From Methanobacteriota archaeon (lineage in GTDB: Archaea > Thermoplasmatota > Thermoplasmata > RBG-16-68-12): 42,973 bases of DNA. Location: positions 1 to 42,973 of the forward strand of contig VBMI01000092.1 of the NCBI GenBank assembly GCA_005878955.1. Direction: 5' to 3'. A program made the translations under genes and the position numbers. The notes beneath the pieces were generated by a model. That model worked only from the letters and a program-made list of their open reading frames with translations. It ran no database searches and was not told the origin of the DNA. Every line of letters starts with the position of its first letter. Position 1 is the first letter of the stretch. Positions 34,840 through 42,973 of this stretch are shown piece after piece.

Positions 34840-36201
34840 TCACAGGGCCATGATCATGCCCGCGATCGCCTTCATCGACCGCCGCGCGTCCTCGAGCCGG
34901 ATGTTCTCGTTCGGCGCGTGCGCCCGGCTCCCGTCGTACCCGACGCCGGGCGGGTGCGGCGACGGAGTGCCGACGCGGGTGAAGAACCATGTCGTCGACG
35001 ACCCCGCGGACCACGGATACACCAGGGGCTCCCCACCGTAGACCTCGCGGACCGCGGCCAGGATCGCCTGCGGGAGTCGCTCCCGGATCGATGACGACGC
35101 GGGCTCGAACGTGGAGTGCTTCTCGACCGCCACGTCCCCGAACCCCTTGTTCCGAAGATGCGCGACGAGCTTGTCGAAGACCGCGTCCGGCCGCTGCCCC
35201 GGGAGGAGCCGGAAGTCGAGCTTCGCGTGGGCCACCGCGGGGTTCACGGTCTTGTGGCCCGCCCCTGTGTACCCGCTCCACATGCCGTCGATCGTGCACG
35301 TCGTCCCGTACATGTACCGCTTCAGGCGCATGTACCGGGTCTTCCCGCCGAACACCTCGGTCACCCCGTAGATCTCCTTGTACGCGAGCGGGTCCGCGCT
35401 GTTCTTCCGGAGGTACCGCAGCATCTCCGGGTCCGGGGACGGGACGCCGTCCTCGAAGCCCTCGATCAGGACCTTCCCGTTCTCCGAGCGAAGGGTCCGG
35501 AGGGCCCCGATCAGCCGCCACGCCGCGTTCGGCAGGACCGTCGCGAGGGAGGAGTGCTGGTCCACCTTCGCCGTCCGCACCCCGAGCTCCACGCTGAGGA
35601 TCCCCTTCGACCCGAGGGAGAGCACGGGCTTCCCGCCCGCCGCGTGGTTCGCGGCCTCGATCGTCGCGCCGAGGCCCCTGAAGAGCTCCGGGTGCGCGTC
35701 CGCGAACGGGGGGAGGTGCGGGCTCCCGCTCTCCTCCTCGCCATCGAGGAGATACCGCACGTTCACCGGGAGGCGGCCCACGACGTCCCGGACCGCCTGG
35801 ATCGCGATCGCCTGGGCGACGCAGTTCCCCTTCGTGTCCGAGGTCCCGCGGCCGAAGAGCTTCCCGTCCCTGACCACGGGGTCGAACGGGTCGGACTCCC
35901 ACTCGTCGAGCGGGTCGACGGGCTGGACGTCGTAGTGGTTGTACAGGATCACCCATGGGAGGGACGGGTCCTCCTCGATCTCCCCGACGACGACCGGCGG
36001 GCCGCCCTCCTCGGGCATCACCCGCACGCGGGCGGCGTGGGCCTCGAGGACCTTCCGGGTCGCCTCGGCGCCTTCCGCGAACTTCGTTCCCTGGGCGGAG
36101 ATCGTGGCGACGCGGGTGTACTCCGAGAGCTCCCGCACGAAGTCGTCGAACCGCGAGTCGACGACGCTGTACACCTTCTGCCGGTCGGCGGTGTCAATCA
36201 T
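34840..36201 (-). CDS. M20 family metallopeptidase
   Basis: VILYNHYDVQPVDPLDEWESDPF...LFGRGTSDTKGN...LDGEEESGSP; MIDTADRQK start at 36201. Confidence 0.9.
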   Translation of the reverse strand: MIDTADRQKVYSVVDSRFDDFVRELSEYTRVATISAQGTKFAEGAEATRKVLEAHAARVRVMPEEGGPPVVVGEIEEDPSLPWVILYNHYDVQPVDPLDEWESDPFDPVVRDGKLFGRGTSDTKGNCVAQAIAIQAVRDVVGRLPVNVRYLLDGEEESGSPHLPPFADAHPELFRGLGATIEAANHAAGGKPVLSLGSKGILSVELGVRTAKVDQHSSLATVLPNAAWRLIGALRTLRSENGKVLIEGFEDGVPSPDPEMLRYLRKNSADPLAYKEIYGVTEVFGGKTRYMRLKRYMYGTTCTIDGMWSGYTGAGHKTVNPAVAHAKLDFRLLPGQRPDAVFDKLVAHLRNKGFGDVAVEKHSTFEPASSSIRERLPQAILAAVREVYGGEPLVYPWSAGSSTTWFFTRVGTPSPHPPGVGYDGSRAHAPNENIRLEDARRSMKAIAGMIMAL

Positions 36202-36281
36202 GGCCCAGCGAACGCCCGCATTCGACATCAAGCTTCGGCCGCGCAAAGCCTCATCCCGCTGCGGGGGTTCCGGCGGAACCG

Positions 36282-36908
36282 ATGGGCGCAATCCGAGTCC
36301 TCGTGCTCATCCCGGACTCCACTCGGAAGCGGGCGGGCTCCACCGCGGGAGTCACCGGCCCCTCCGTGAGCGAGGCGCTGCCTCCCGGAGACCTCGCGCG
36401 GCTCGTCGAGCTCCGCACGAAGGTCGCGGCGGCCGCGGAGCTCGCGCCCGGACCGGACGTCGACCCTGCCGCACGGGGGAAGGTGGACCTGCTGTCCGCC
36501 TACCTCCGCTACGACGGGAACATGTACCGGCACATCCCCCCCGAGGCGTGGGAGTCGCGCACGGCGGGCGTCGAGGTCGCGATCGTGTCCGCGCTCTACG
36601 GCCTCGTGCTCTCCCGCGAGCCCATCCGAACGTACGGGTTCTCGATGGCGGAGAACCTCCCGGGCCTGGGCACCCTCCACGGATGGTGGCAGGAGGGCGG
36701 GCTTCCCGAGGTCCTCGCGGCGCTGGTCAAAGGCGCGCGGCCCGAGCGGATCGTGGACCTGCTTTCCCTGGAGTACCGGAAGGCCGTCGACGGGTACCGC
36801 GATGCGGTCAAGGCCCCCGTCGAGGCGATCGACTTCCCGGGCCTCGGGCGGGCCTCCCAGCCCCGCCGCGGCGAGGCGGTCGCGGAGGTCCTCCGGGGGA
36901 AGCGCTAG
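36282..36908 (+). CDS. YaaA family (DUF328/UPF0246) protein
   Basis: LVLIPDSTRKRAG...YDGNMYRHIPPEAWESR...VSALYGLVLSREPIRTYGFSM. Confidence 0.75.
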   Translation: MGAIRVLVLIPDSTRKRAGSTAGVTGPSVSEALPPGDLARLVELRTKVAAAAELAPGPDVDPAARGKVDLLSAYLRYDGNMYRHIPPEAWESRTAGVEVAIVSALYGLVLSREPIRTYGFSMAENLPGLGTLHGWWQEGGLPEVLAALVKGARPERIVDLLSLEYRKAVDGYRDAVKAPVEAIDFPGLGRASQPRRGEAVAEVLRGKR

Positions 36909-38263
36909 AACCGCTGCATCAGCGAGGCGAAGTACTTCGCCCCGTTCCGGAAGTCCGCGATCCGGATGTGCTCGTTCGGCGCGTGGTACCCGCTCGCCTC
37001 GTAGCTCACCCCGGGCCCGCTGATCGAAGGGACGCGGACGATCTCGTTGAAGAACCCCGTGGCGGAGGCCCCGAGGGACCAGGGCCACACGTCGGGTGGC
37101 CGGCCGTACACGTCCTTCGCGGACGCGATCGCCGCCTTCGAGATCCGGGTGTCGTAGCGGGTCGCGCTCGGCTCGATCGCGTCGAGGAACTTCACGTCGA
37201 TGTCGCCGAAGCCTTTCGTTTTGAGGTACTTCCGGAGCACCTTGAGTTGCGCCCGGGACCGCATCCCCGGGAGGATCCGGAAATCGACCTTCGCCCTCGC
37301 GACCGCCGGGTTCACCGTCTTCGTCCCCTCGCCTTGGTACCCGGAGGTGAGCCCGCAGATCGTGCACGTCGGCGAGAACATCGCGTGCTCGAGGAGGGCG
37401 GCGCCGTGCTTCGGGACGAGGGGCGCCCGGATCCCCCACGCCTTCAGGAGGTCCCGCTCCCGGAACTCCGCCCTCCGGAGGTACGACCGCATCTCCTTCG
37501 TGGGCTTCATCGCGGTCCTCGTCCAGCCCGGGATCAGGACCTTCCCCCGCTCGTCCCGCAGGGTGTCGAGCGCGTGGATGAGCCGCCAGGCCGCGTTCGG
37601 CATGATCGGCGCCCACATGCTGTGCTGGTCCACCGCCGCCGTGCGGGCGGTGAGCTGGACGTACAGCGTGCCCTTGCACCCGAACTCCACCTTCGGGACC
37701 CCGCGCATCGAGTGCTCCCCGCCCTCGATCGTCGCGCCGTCCGCCCGGAGCATCTCGCGATTCGCCTCGACGAACGACCGGAAGTGCGGGCTCCCGACCT
37801 CCTCCTCGCCCTCCACGACGAACTTCACGTTGCACGGGAGGCGGCCCCGCGTCTCAAGGAACGCCTGCACCGCGGCGACCTGGGCGACGACGTTCCCCTT
37901 CGTGTCCCCGCTCCCGCGGGCGAACAGCTTGCCGTCCTTGATCACGGGGGAGAACGGGTCCGTCTTCCACTCCTCGACCGGGTCCACGGGCTGGACGTCG
38001 TAGTGGTTGTAGAGGAGGATCGTCGGACGGTCCTCCCCGGCGCGGAGCTCGCCGAAGACGACGTTCGGCCCGCCGTCCGTGGGGAACTCTCGGGCCTCGA
38101 TGCCGATCCGGCCCAGGAGGCCGCGCAGGAAGGCGGCCGCCTCCGGCTGGGCCCGCTTCTCCGCGGAGACGCTCGGGATCCGGCAGAAATCCGCGAGCGT
38201 CGCGAGGCTCTCGTCCGCATGCCGGTCGATCCGGTCGAACACGTCGGTCAGGTCCACGGCCAC
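36905..38263 (-). CDS. M20 family metallopeptidase (second paralog)
   Basis: ILLYNHYDVQPVDPVEEWKTDPFSP...LFARGSGDTKGN...VEGEEEVGSPHF. Confidence 0.92.
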   Translation of the reverse strand: MAVDLTDVFDRIDRHADESLATLADFCRIPSVSAEKRAQPEAAAFLRGLLGRIGIEAREFPTDGGPNVVFGELRAGEDRPTILLYNHYDVQPVDPVEEWKTDPFSPVIKDGKLFARGSGDTKGNVVAQVAAVQAFLETRGRLPCNVKFVVEGEEEVGSPHFRSFVEANREMLRADGATIEGGEHSMRGVPKVEFGCKGTLYVQLTARTAAVDQHSMWAPIMPNAAWRLIHALDTLRDERGKVLIPGWTRTAMKPTKEMRSYLRRAEFRERDLLKAWGIRAPLVPKHGAALLEHAMFSPTCTICGLTSGYQGEGTKTVNPAVARAKVDFRILPGMRSRAQLKVLRKYLKTKGFGDIDVKFLDAIEPSATRYDTRISKAAIASAKDVYGRPPDVWPWSLGASATGFFNEIVRVPSISGPGVSYEASGYHAPNEHIRIADFRNGAKYFASLMQRF

Positions 38264-38306
38264 ACCCGCCCGCGGGAGGCGGAGCCCCGAGAAAACGGTT
38301 GCGCCG

Positions 38307-38684
38307 TCACACGACGCGCCGGGCGCGCTCGAGGTCGTCCACGCCGATCGCGAGCTGGACCCGCCCGCCCCCCGTGGCCAGGGTGATCACGCTCGTCACG
38401 TTCACGCCCGCCTCCGCGAGGCGCTTCGCGAGGTCCCCGAGGGTCCCCGGCTTGTCGTCGAGGGTCACCGTGAGGACCGTCTTCTCGACGTACTCGTAGC
38501 CCGCGGACCGGAGGACGTCGCGGGTCCTCCGCCCCTCCGGGAGGAGCAGGGACACGTAGCCCTTCCCGCCGCCCGTGCACGCGGCGATCGCGTCGATGTT
38601 CACGCCCTTCTCCGAGAGGGTCCTCGCGAGCCGGCCGAGCTCCCCGGGCCGGTCCGGGACGACGACGTCGAACTCGATCGCCAT
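38307..38684 (-). CDS. Tandem ACT domain protein
   Basis: FDVVVPDRPGELGRLARTLSEKGVNIDAIAA and LTVTLDDKPGTLGDLAKRLAEAGVNVTSV, two ACT motifs. Confidence 0.85.
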   Translation of the reverse strand: MAIEFDVVVPDRPGELGRLARTLSEKGVNIDAIAACTGGGKGYVSLLLPEGRRTRDVLRSAGYEYVEKTVLTVTLDDKPGTLGDLAKRLAEAGVNVTSVITLATGGGRVQLAIGVDDLERARRVV

Positions 38685-38734
38685 TCGACTCCACCCCGCG
38701 GCCCGAATCCGCGCGGCCGGGATGAACCCTTCGC

Positions 38735-39805
38735 TCAACCGAAGAGGGACTCGTCCACGCGGACCCCGAGCCCGGGCGCGGTGGGCGCGAAGAGGTCGCC
38801 GCCCTCGAACCGCAGCGGCGGGGCGACGTCCCGCTCGAGCATGAAGAAGGAGTCGAGGTCCGCCCACCGCACGTTCCCACTCGCAAGCGCGAAGTGGAGG
38901 CCCGCCGCGACGGACACGACGCTCTCCCCCATGCAGCCCACCATCGCCGGGAGGGCCGCGGACTCGCACACCGTGTTCACCTCGGACGCCCGCTGGAGCC
39001 CCCCGTGCTTCATCAGCTTCAGGTTCACTGCGCGCGCGCAACTGCCCCAGCGCACACGCATCGCGTCCTGCGGGGTGAGGACCATCTCGTCCGCAATGAC
39101 GGGGACGCCGGAGGCCTCCGTGAGGACCTTCATGCCGTTCAGGTCTTCGGCGGGGAGCGGCTGCTCGAACACCGCCGCGCCGATTGCGGGGAGCTCCTTC
39201 GCGACGGCGAGCGCGGCGTTCAGGGAGTAGCCCTGGTTCCCGTCCACCCGCAACTCGAGCGCTGGGCCTACGGCCTCCCGCACAGCCCGCAGCCTGCGGA
39301 CGTCGCCCACCGCGTCGAGCCCCACCTTGACCTTCAGGGCGCGGAACCCCCGCCCGGTCCAATACCGGGCCTTCGTCACCGCGGACTCGAGGGACATGAT
39401 CCCAATCGTCATGTCCGTCGGCATGCGGTCACGTGACCCCCCGCCGAGCAGGCGGTACAGCGGGACGCCGGCCTCCTGCGCCCGTAGGTCATGGAAGGCG
39501 ATGTCCACACCCGCCTTCGCGGCGGGGTTCCCCGCGAGGGCCTTGTCCATCGCGTCCGCGAGCTCGAGACTCTTCCCGAAGCTCCGCCCGCGGAGGTCTC
39601 GGGCCAGGAAGGCGAGCGCGCGAACGATCGAGTCCCGCGTCTCCTTCGTCACCGAGTTCGGGCACGCACTCCCCGTGCCGACGAGGCCGCCGCTCTCGAT
39701 CCGGACGATCACGTTCGTCGTGGACGTGGAGCTCCCGCTCGCGATCACGAACGGCTCCGTCCGGGGGCTCTCGTGGACCCGGTACGCGATCGCGTCGAGC
39801 CTCAT
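38735..39805 (-). CDS. Enolase superfamily (muconate-lactonizing/dipeptide epimerase-like)
   Basis: RALKVKVGLDAVGDVRRLRAVREAVGPALELRVDGNQGYS...VFEQPLPAEDLNGM...PVIADEMVLTPQDA. Confidence 0.87.
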   Translation of the reverse strand: MRLDAIAYRVHESPRTEPFVIASGSSTSTTNVIVRIESGGLVGTGSACPNSVTKETRDSIVRALAFLARDLRGRSFGKSLELADAMDKALAGNPAAKAGVDIAFHDLRAQEAGVPLYRLLGGGSRDRMPTDMTIGIMSLESAVTKARYWTGRGFRALKVKVGLDAVGDVRRLRAVREAVGPALELRVDGNQGYSLNAALAVAKELPAIGAAVFEQPLPAEDLNGMKVLTEASGVPVIADEMVLTPQDAMRVRWGSCARAVNLKLMKHGGLQRASEVNTVCESAALPAMVGCMGESVVSVAAGLHFALASGNVRWADLDSFFMLERDVAPPLRFEGGDLFAPTAPGLGVRVDESLFG

Positions 39806-40482
39806 CGCTGCCCCCGCCCACGGTAGTACCCGCAGAACGCCGTGAAGTTGCACTCCCCGCACCGCGGGCCGACGGGCTTGCACACCTCCTTCCCGAACCG
39901 GATGAACCACTCGTTCACGTTCACCCAGTACTCGCGCGGCACGATGCGGCCAAGGGCCCGCTCGGTCTCCTCCGGGGTCTTCGTCCGGATGAGCCCGATC
40001 CGGTTCGGGATCCGGTGGCAGTGCGTGTCGATCGGGAGGGCCTCGCGGCCGTACCCGTACACGAGGACGCAGTTGGCGGTCTTCGGGCCCACCTGGGGGA
40101 GTTCGATCAGTTCCTCGTACGTGTCCGGCACCCGGCCGCCGTGGCGGGCGAGGAGCACACGGCTCACCTCGCGGAGCTTGCGGGCCTTCTGGCGGTAGAA
40201 GCCGACGGGCTTGATCAGCCGCTGGACCTCCGCGACGCGGGCCCGGGCGAGGGCGTCCACCGTGTCGTACCTCGCGAAGAGGCGACGGGATGCGACCTCC
40301 GTCTTCTCGTCGCGGGTCCGCTGGGACAGGATCGTGCCGATCAGGACCTTGAACGGGTCCTCGGTCTCCGCGGTGAGCTTCGCGAGGGTCGTGCCCTCCC
40401 CCTGGAGGGGGTCGTCCTCGGCGTACCGCCGCCCGAGGTCCCGCAGGACGATCTCAACCTTGCGGGCCCTGGAGATGCGCAA
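39802..40482 (-). CDS. nth: Endonuclease III (Nth) family DNA glycosylase
   Basis: ILSQRTRDEKT, LPQVGPKTANCVLVYGYGREALPIDTHCHRIPNR; C-terminal FeS CKPVGPRCGECNFTAFC. Confidence 0.92.
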   Translation of the reverse strand: MRISRARKVEIVLRDLGRRYAEDDPLQGEGTTLAKLTAETEDPFKVLIGTILSQRTRDEKTEVASRRLFARYDTVDALARARVAEVQRLIKPVGFYRQKARKLREVSRVLLARHGGRVPDTYEELIELPQVGPKTANCVLVYGYGREALPIDTHCHRIPNRIGLIRTKTPEETERALGRIVPREYWVNVNEWFIRFGKEVCKPVGPRCGECNFTAFCGYYRGRGQR

Positions 40483-41743
40483 GGGCCTCCCCCGCCGTGT
40501 AGATGGAACCCGTGACGACGACGAGCCCGGCCGGGCCCGCCACCGAGATCGCCCGGTCCACGGCGTCGGACACCTTGGGGACGATCAGCGGGTCCGGCAC
40601 ATGGGCCGCGAAGGCGCGGGCGATGTCCTCGGGGGCGTACGCCCTAGGGGTGTCGGGCTTCGCCAGGACCAGGCGGGAGGCGAGCGGGCCGAGGTGGTCC
40701 GCGAACGCCCGCAGGTCCTTGTCGTCGAGGATCCCGAGGACGAACGTCGGCCGGATCTCCGGGAACAGCTCCCGCAGGGAGGCGGCGAGGGTCGGGACCC
40801 CCGGCGCGTTGTGGGTCCCGTCCACCACGACGACGGGCCGCTCCCGGACGATCTGGAGGCGTCCCGGCCACGAGGTCTCCCGGAACCCCGAGGCGATTGC
40901 AGCGTCGGGGACCTCGATGCCCATCCGGGCGAGCTCGCGCACCGCGGCGTACGCGACCGCGGCGTTCTCCGGCTGGTACGACCCGAGCAGCGGGATCTCC
41001 AAGTCGAGACTCCCGCCATCGGAGACCTGTACCCGCTGCCCGCGTCGGTCGAAGGAGAGCCGTCCGTACCGGACGTCGCGACCGACGACGGTGATCGGAC
41101 AGCCGAGGGCGTGGGCCTGCGCGGTGATGAGCGGCACGGTGGGCTGCTCGACGGTCACGACGCGGCACCCGGGCTTGATGATCCCCGCCTTCTCCCGGGC
41201 GATGCGGTCCTCGGTCTTCCCGAGATGCTCGGTGTGCTCGAGCCCGATGCGGGTCAGGACCGCGACGAGGGGGTGGATGACGTTCGTCGCGTCCATCCGC
41301 CCGCCCATGCCAACCTCGATCACGCCGATGTCGATCGCCCGCTCAGCGAAGTAGTGAAAGGCCATCGCGGTCGTGACCTCGAAGAACGTGGGCTGCTTGA
41401 CCTTCGACCCGCCCGAGGTCTTCGCGATCGCGGGCTGCATCTCCGCGTAGATGCGTGCGACGTCCGCGTTCGAGATCTCCAGCCCGTCGACCTGGATCCG
41501 CTCGTTGAACCGCACGAGGTGGGGGGACGTGTACAGGCCCACGCGGTACCCCGCCTTCCGGAGGACGCTCGCGACGAACGCGCACACGGAGCCCTTCCCG
41601 TTCGTCCCCGTCACGTGGACGGTCTTGAACCGCCGGTGGGGGTTCCCCATGTGGCCGAGGAGCTCCGTGATCGTCTCGAGGCCGAGCTTGATCCCGAACC
41701 GCTCGAGGCCGTACAGCTCCTTCAAGAGGGAGTCGTAGTCCAT
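40454..41743 (-). CDS. folC: Folylpolyglutamate/dihydrofolate synthase family
   Basis: VHVTGTNGKGSVCAFVASVLRKAGYRVGLYTSPHLVRFNERI; IEVGMGGRMDATNV; HTEHLGKTEDRIAREKAGI. Confidence 0.93.
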   Translation of the reverse strand: MDYDSLLKELYGLERFGIKLGLETITELLGHMGNPHRRFKTVHVTGTNGKGSVCAFVASVLRKAGYRVGLYTSPHLVRFNERIQVDGLEISNADVARIYAEMQPAIAKTSGGSKVKQPTFFEVTTAMAFHYFAERAIDIGVIEVGMGGRMDATNVIHPLVAVLTRIGLEHTEHLGKTEDRIAREKAGIIKPGCRVVTVEQPTVPLITAQAHALGCPITVVGRDVRYGRLSFDRRGQRVQVSDGGSLDLEIPLLGSYQPENAAVAYAAVRELARMGIEVPDAAIASGFRETSWPGRLQIVRERPVVVVDGTHNAPGVPTLAASLRELFPEIRPTFVLGILDDKDLRAFADHLGPLASRLVLAKPDTPRAYAPEDIARAFAAHVPDPLIVPKVSDAVDRAISVAGPAGLVVVTGSIYTAGEALAHLQGPQG

Positions 41744-41795
41744 GGGCGCGCGGCTAACCCGCCGGCCAGATTAAAGGTTGGTCCCGCCGCGGCGC

Positions 41796-42206
41796 TCACG
41801 GGAAACGGAACGACACCGACATCGAATTGAGAATCATCCAGATCGCGAGGGTCACGGTCCCGAAGACGAGGAGCCCCCGGCGCGTCCCCTCCGTCAGGTC
41901 CGGGCGAATCAGACCCCAGTACCAGCTGCACGTGATCGCGAGTGCGACCGCCGCGTCCATCGCGGCGGCGAAGACGACCCGCAGGGCGCGGATCGTGAGG
42001 ACATATGCGGCCGCGTCCGGGTCCGTGGGCATCGGCGTCCCGGGTATTGGGAGCAGGATCACCGCGTGAAACGCGGCCATCCCCACGAAGAGGAGCAGCC
42101 CGACGAGGATCGCGAACAGCTTTACGAACCTGGTCGGCGGGAACCCCGACACAATCGGGCCCCCCGGCCACCCCTCTTGGGAACCGGGTGGCATTGGAGC
42201 CTGCAT
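41796..42206 (-). CDS. Hypothetical multi-TM membrane protein
   Basis: 136-aa ORF with three to four hydrophobic helices. Confidence 0.55.
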   Translation of the reverse strand: MQAPMPPGSQEGWPGGPIVSGFPPTRFVKLFAILVGLLLFVGMAAFHAVILLPIPGTPMPTDPDAAAYVLTIRALRVVFAAAMDAAVALAITCSWYWGLIRPDLTEGTRRGLLVFGTVTLAIWMILNSMSVSFRFP

Positions 42207-42305
42207 GGAACCCCGGGGGGGAGACGGTCGACATGGGCATTAAGGTTCCTCCCCGTTGCCCTCCGTGCCATAGGTATAAATCGCGTTCGGGGAATTCGTC
42301 GCGCG

Positions 42306-42973
42306 GTGCACCCCTCAAAGCGCATCCACGGCGCGAAGTCGGAGAAGCTGAAGGGGAAGCTGGTCGTCCTCGCGGTGACCGGGAGCATCGCCGCAGTGGA
42401 AACGGTGAAGCTCGCGCGGGAGCTCATCCGCCATGGCGCGGAGGTCGTGCCCGTCCTGTCGAAGGACGCGACGGAGATCGTCCACCCCAACGCGCTCCAC
42501 TTCGCGACGGGCCGGGAGGCGATCACCCGCATTGACGGGTCCGTGCCGTACATCGAGCTCGTCGGGACGGACGGCACCGCGGACCTCCTCCTCATCGCGC
42601 CCGCCACGTCGAACACGATCGCGAAGGTCGCGATGGGCATCGACGACACGGTCGTGACGACGTTCGCGCAGAACGCCCTCGGGGCGGGCATCCCGATCGT
42701 CATCGCGCCCGCGATGCACGAGACGATGTACAACAACCCGCTGATCGCGGGTCACATCCGCACCCTCGAGAAGCTCGGGGTGGAGTTCGTTACCCCGAAG
42801 TTCGAGGAGGAGAAGGCGAAGCTCGCGGACACGGAGGAAATCGTCGAGCGGGTGATCCGCCGGATCGGCACGCGGGAGCTCGAGGGGAAGCGTGTCGTCG
42901 TGATCACGGGGTCGACGGCGGAACCGATCGACGACGTGCGGGTCGTGACAAACAGGACGACGGGCGAGACGGG
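42306..42973 (+). CDS. coaBC: Bifunctional phosphopantothenoylcysteine decarboxylase/phosphopantothenate-cysteine ligase (partial, runs off window)
   Basis: GKLVVLAVTGSIAAVETVKLARELIRHGAEV; LLIAPATSNTIAKVAMGIDD; IVIAPAMHETMYNNP; VVVITGSTAEPIDDVRVVTNRTTGET. TATA-like GGTATAAAT upstream. Confidence 0.92.
   Translation, partial: MHPSKRIHGAKSEKLKGKLVVLAVTGSIAAVETVKLARELIRHGAEVVPVLSKDATEIVHPNALHFATGREAITRIDGSVPYIELVGTDGTADLLLIAPATSNTIAKVAMGIDDTVVTTFAQNALGAGIPIVIAPAMHETMYNNPLIAGHIRTLEKLGVEFVTPKFEEEKAKLADTEEIVERVIRRIGTRELEGKRVVVITGSTAEPIDDVRVVTNRTTGET

Overview
The window is a GC-rich archaeal chromosome segment. The ribosomal protein set, RaSEA-type archaeosine enzyme, SecE/Spt5/L11 block, leaderless TATA promoters and bacterial-type gyrase fit a Thermoplasmata-like euryarchaeon; this assignment is inference. 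It encodes pilin-like proteins, tRNA-Thr and tRNA-Cys, a multi-zinc-ribbon/SAP membrane protein, RaSEA, L12/P1, L10/P0, L1, a TrmB-like regulator, L11, Spt5/NusG, SecE and two FtsZ paralogs. It also has a full oligopeptide (Opp/Dpp) ABC operon, an HD phosphohydrolase, a cysteine cluster (tRNA-Cys, CBS, CGS/CGL, CysRS), GyrB-GyrA, two M20 peptidases, YaaA, a tandem-ACT protein, a dipeptide-epimerase-like enolase, endonuclease III, FolC and a partial CoaBC. The most unusual signals are: (1) an Opp/Dpp transporter with large inserts in several subunits: a predicted TM hairpin inside one ATPase, a zinc ribbon inside the other, an extracytoplasmic domain in DppC, and PKD domains on the binding protein; (2) three copies of a perfect palindrome TACCTCT-N4-AGAGGTA, two of which bracket an 82-aa ORF, with its stop codon inside one and its Shine-Dalgarno inside the other; (3) Spt5 with an N-terminal beta-sandwich-like extension; (4) an L10 apparently lacking both its N-terminus and its acidic C-terminal tail; (5) an 18-bp perfect palindrome upstream of the CGS gene; (6) a codon-usage mosaic across gyrB/gyrA. 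All calls were made by reading the sequence; no searches or structure predictions were run.
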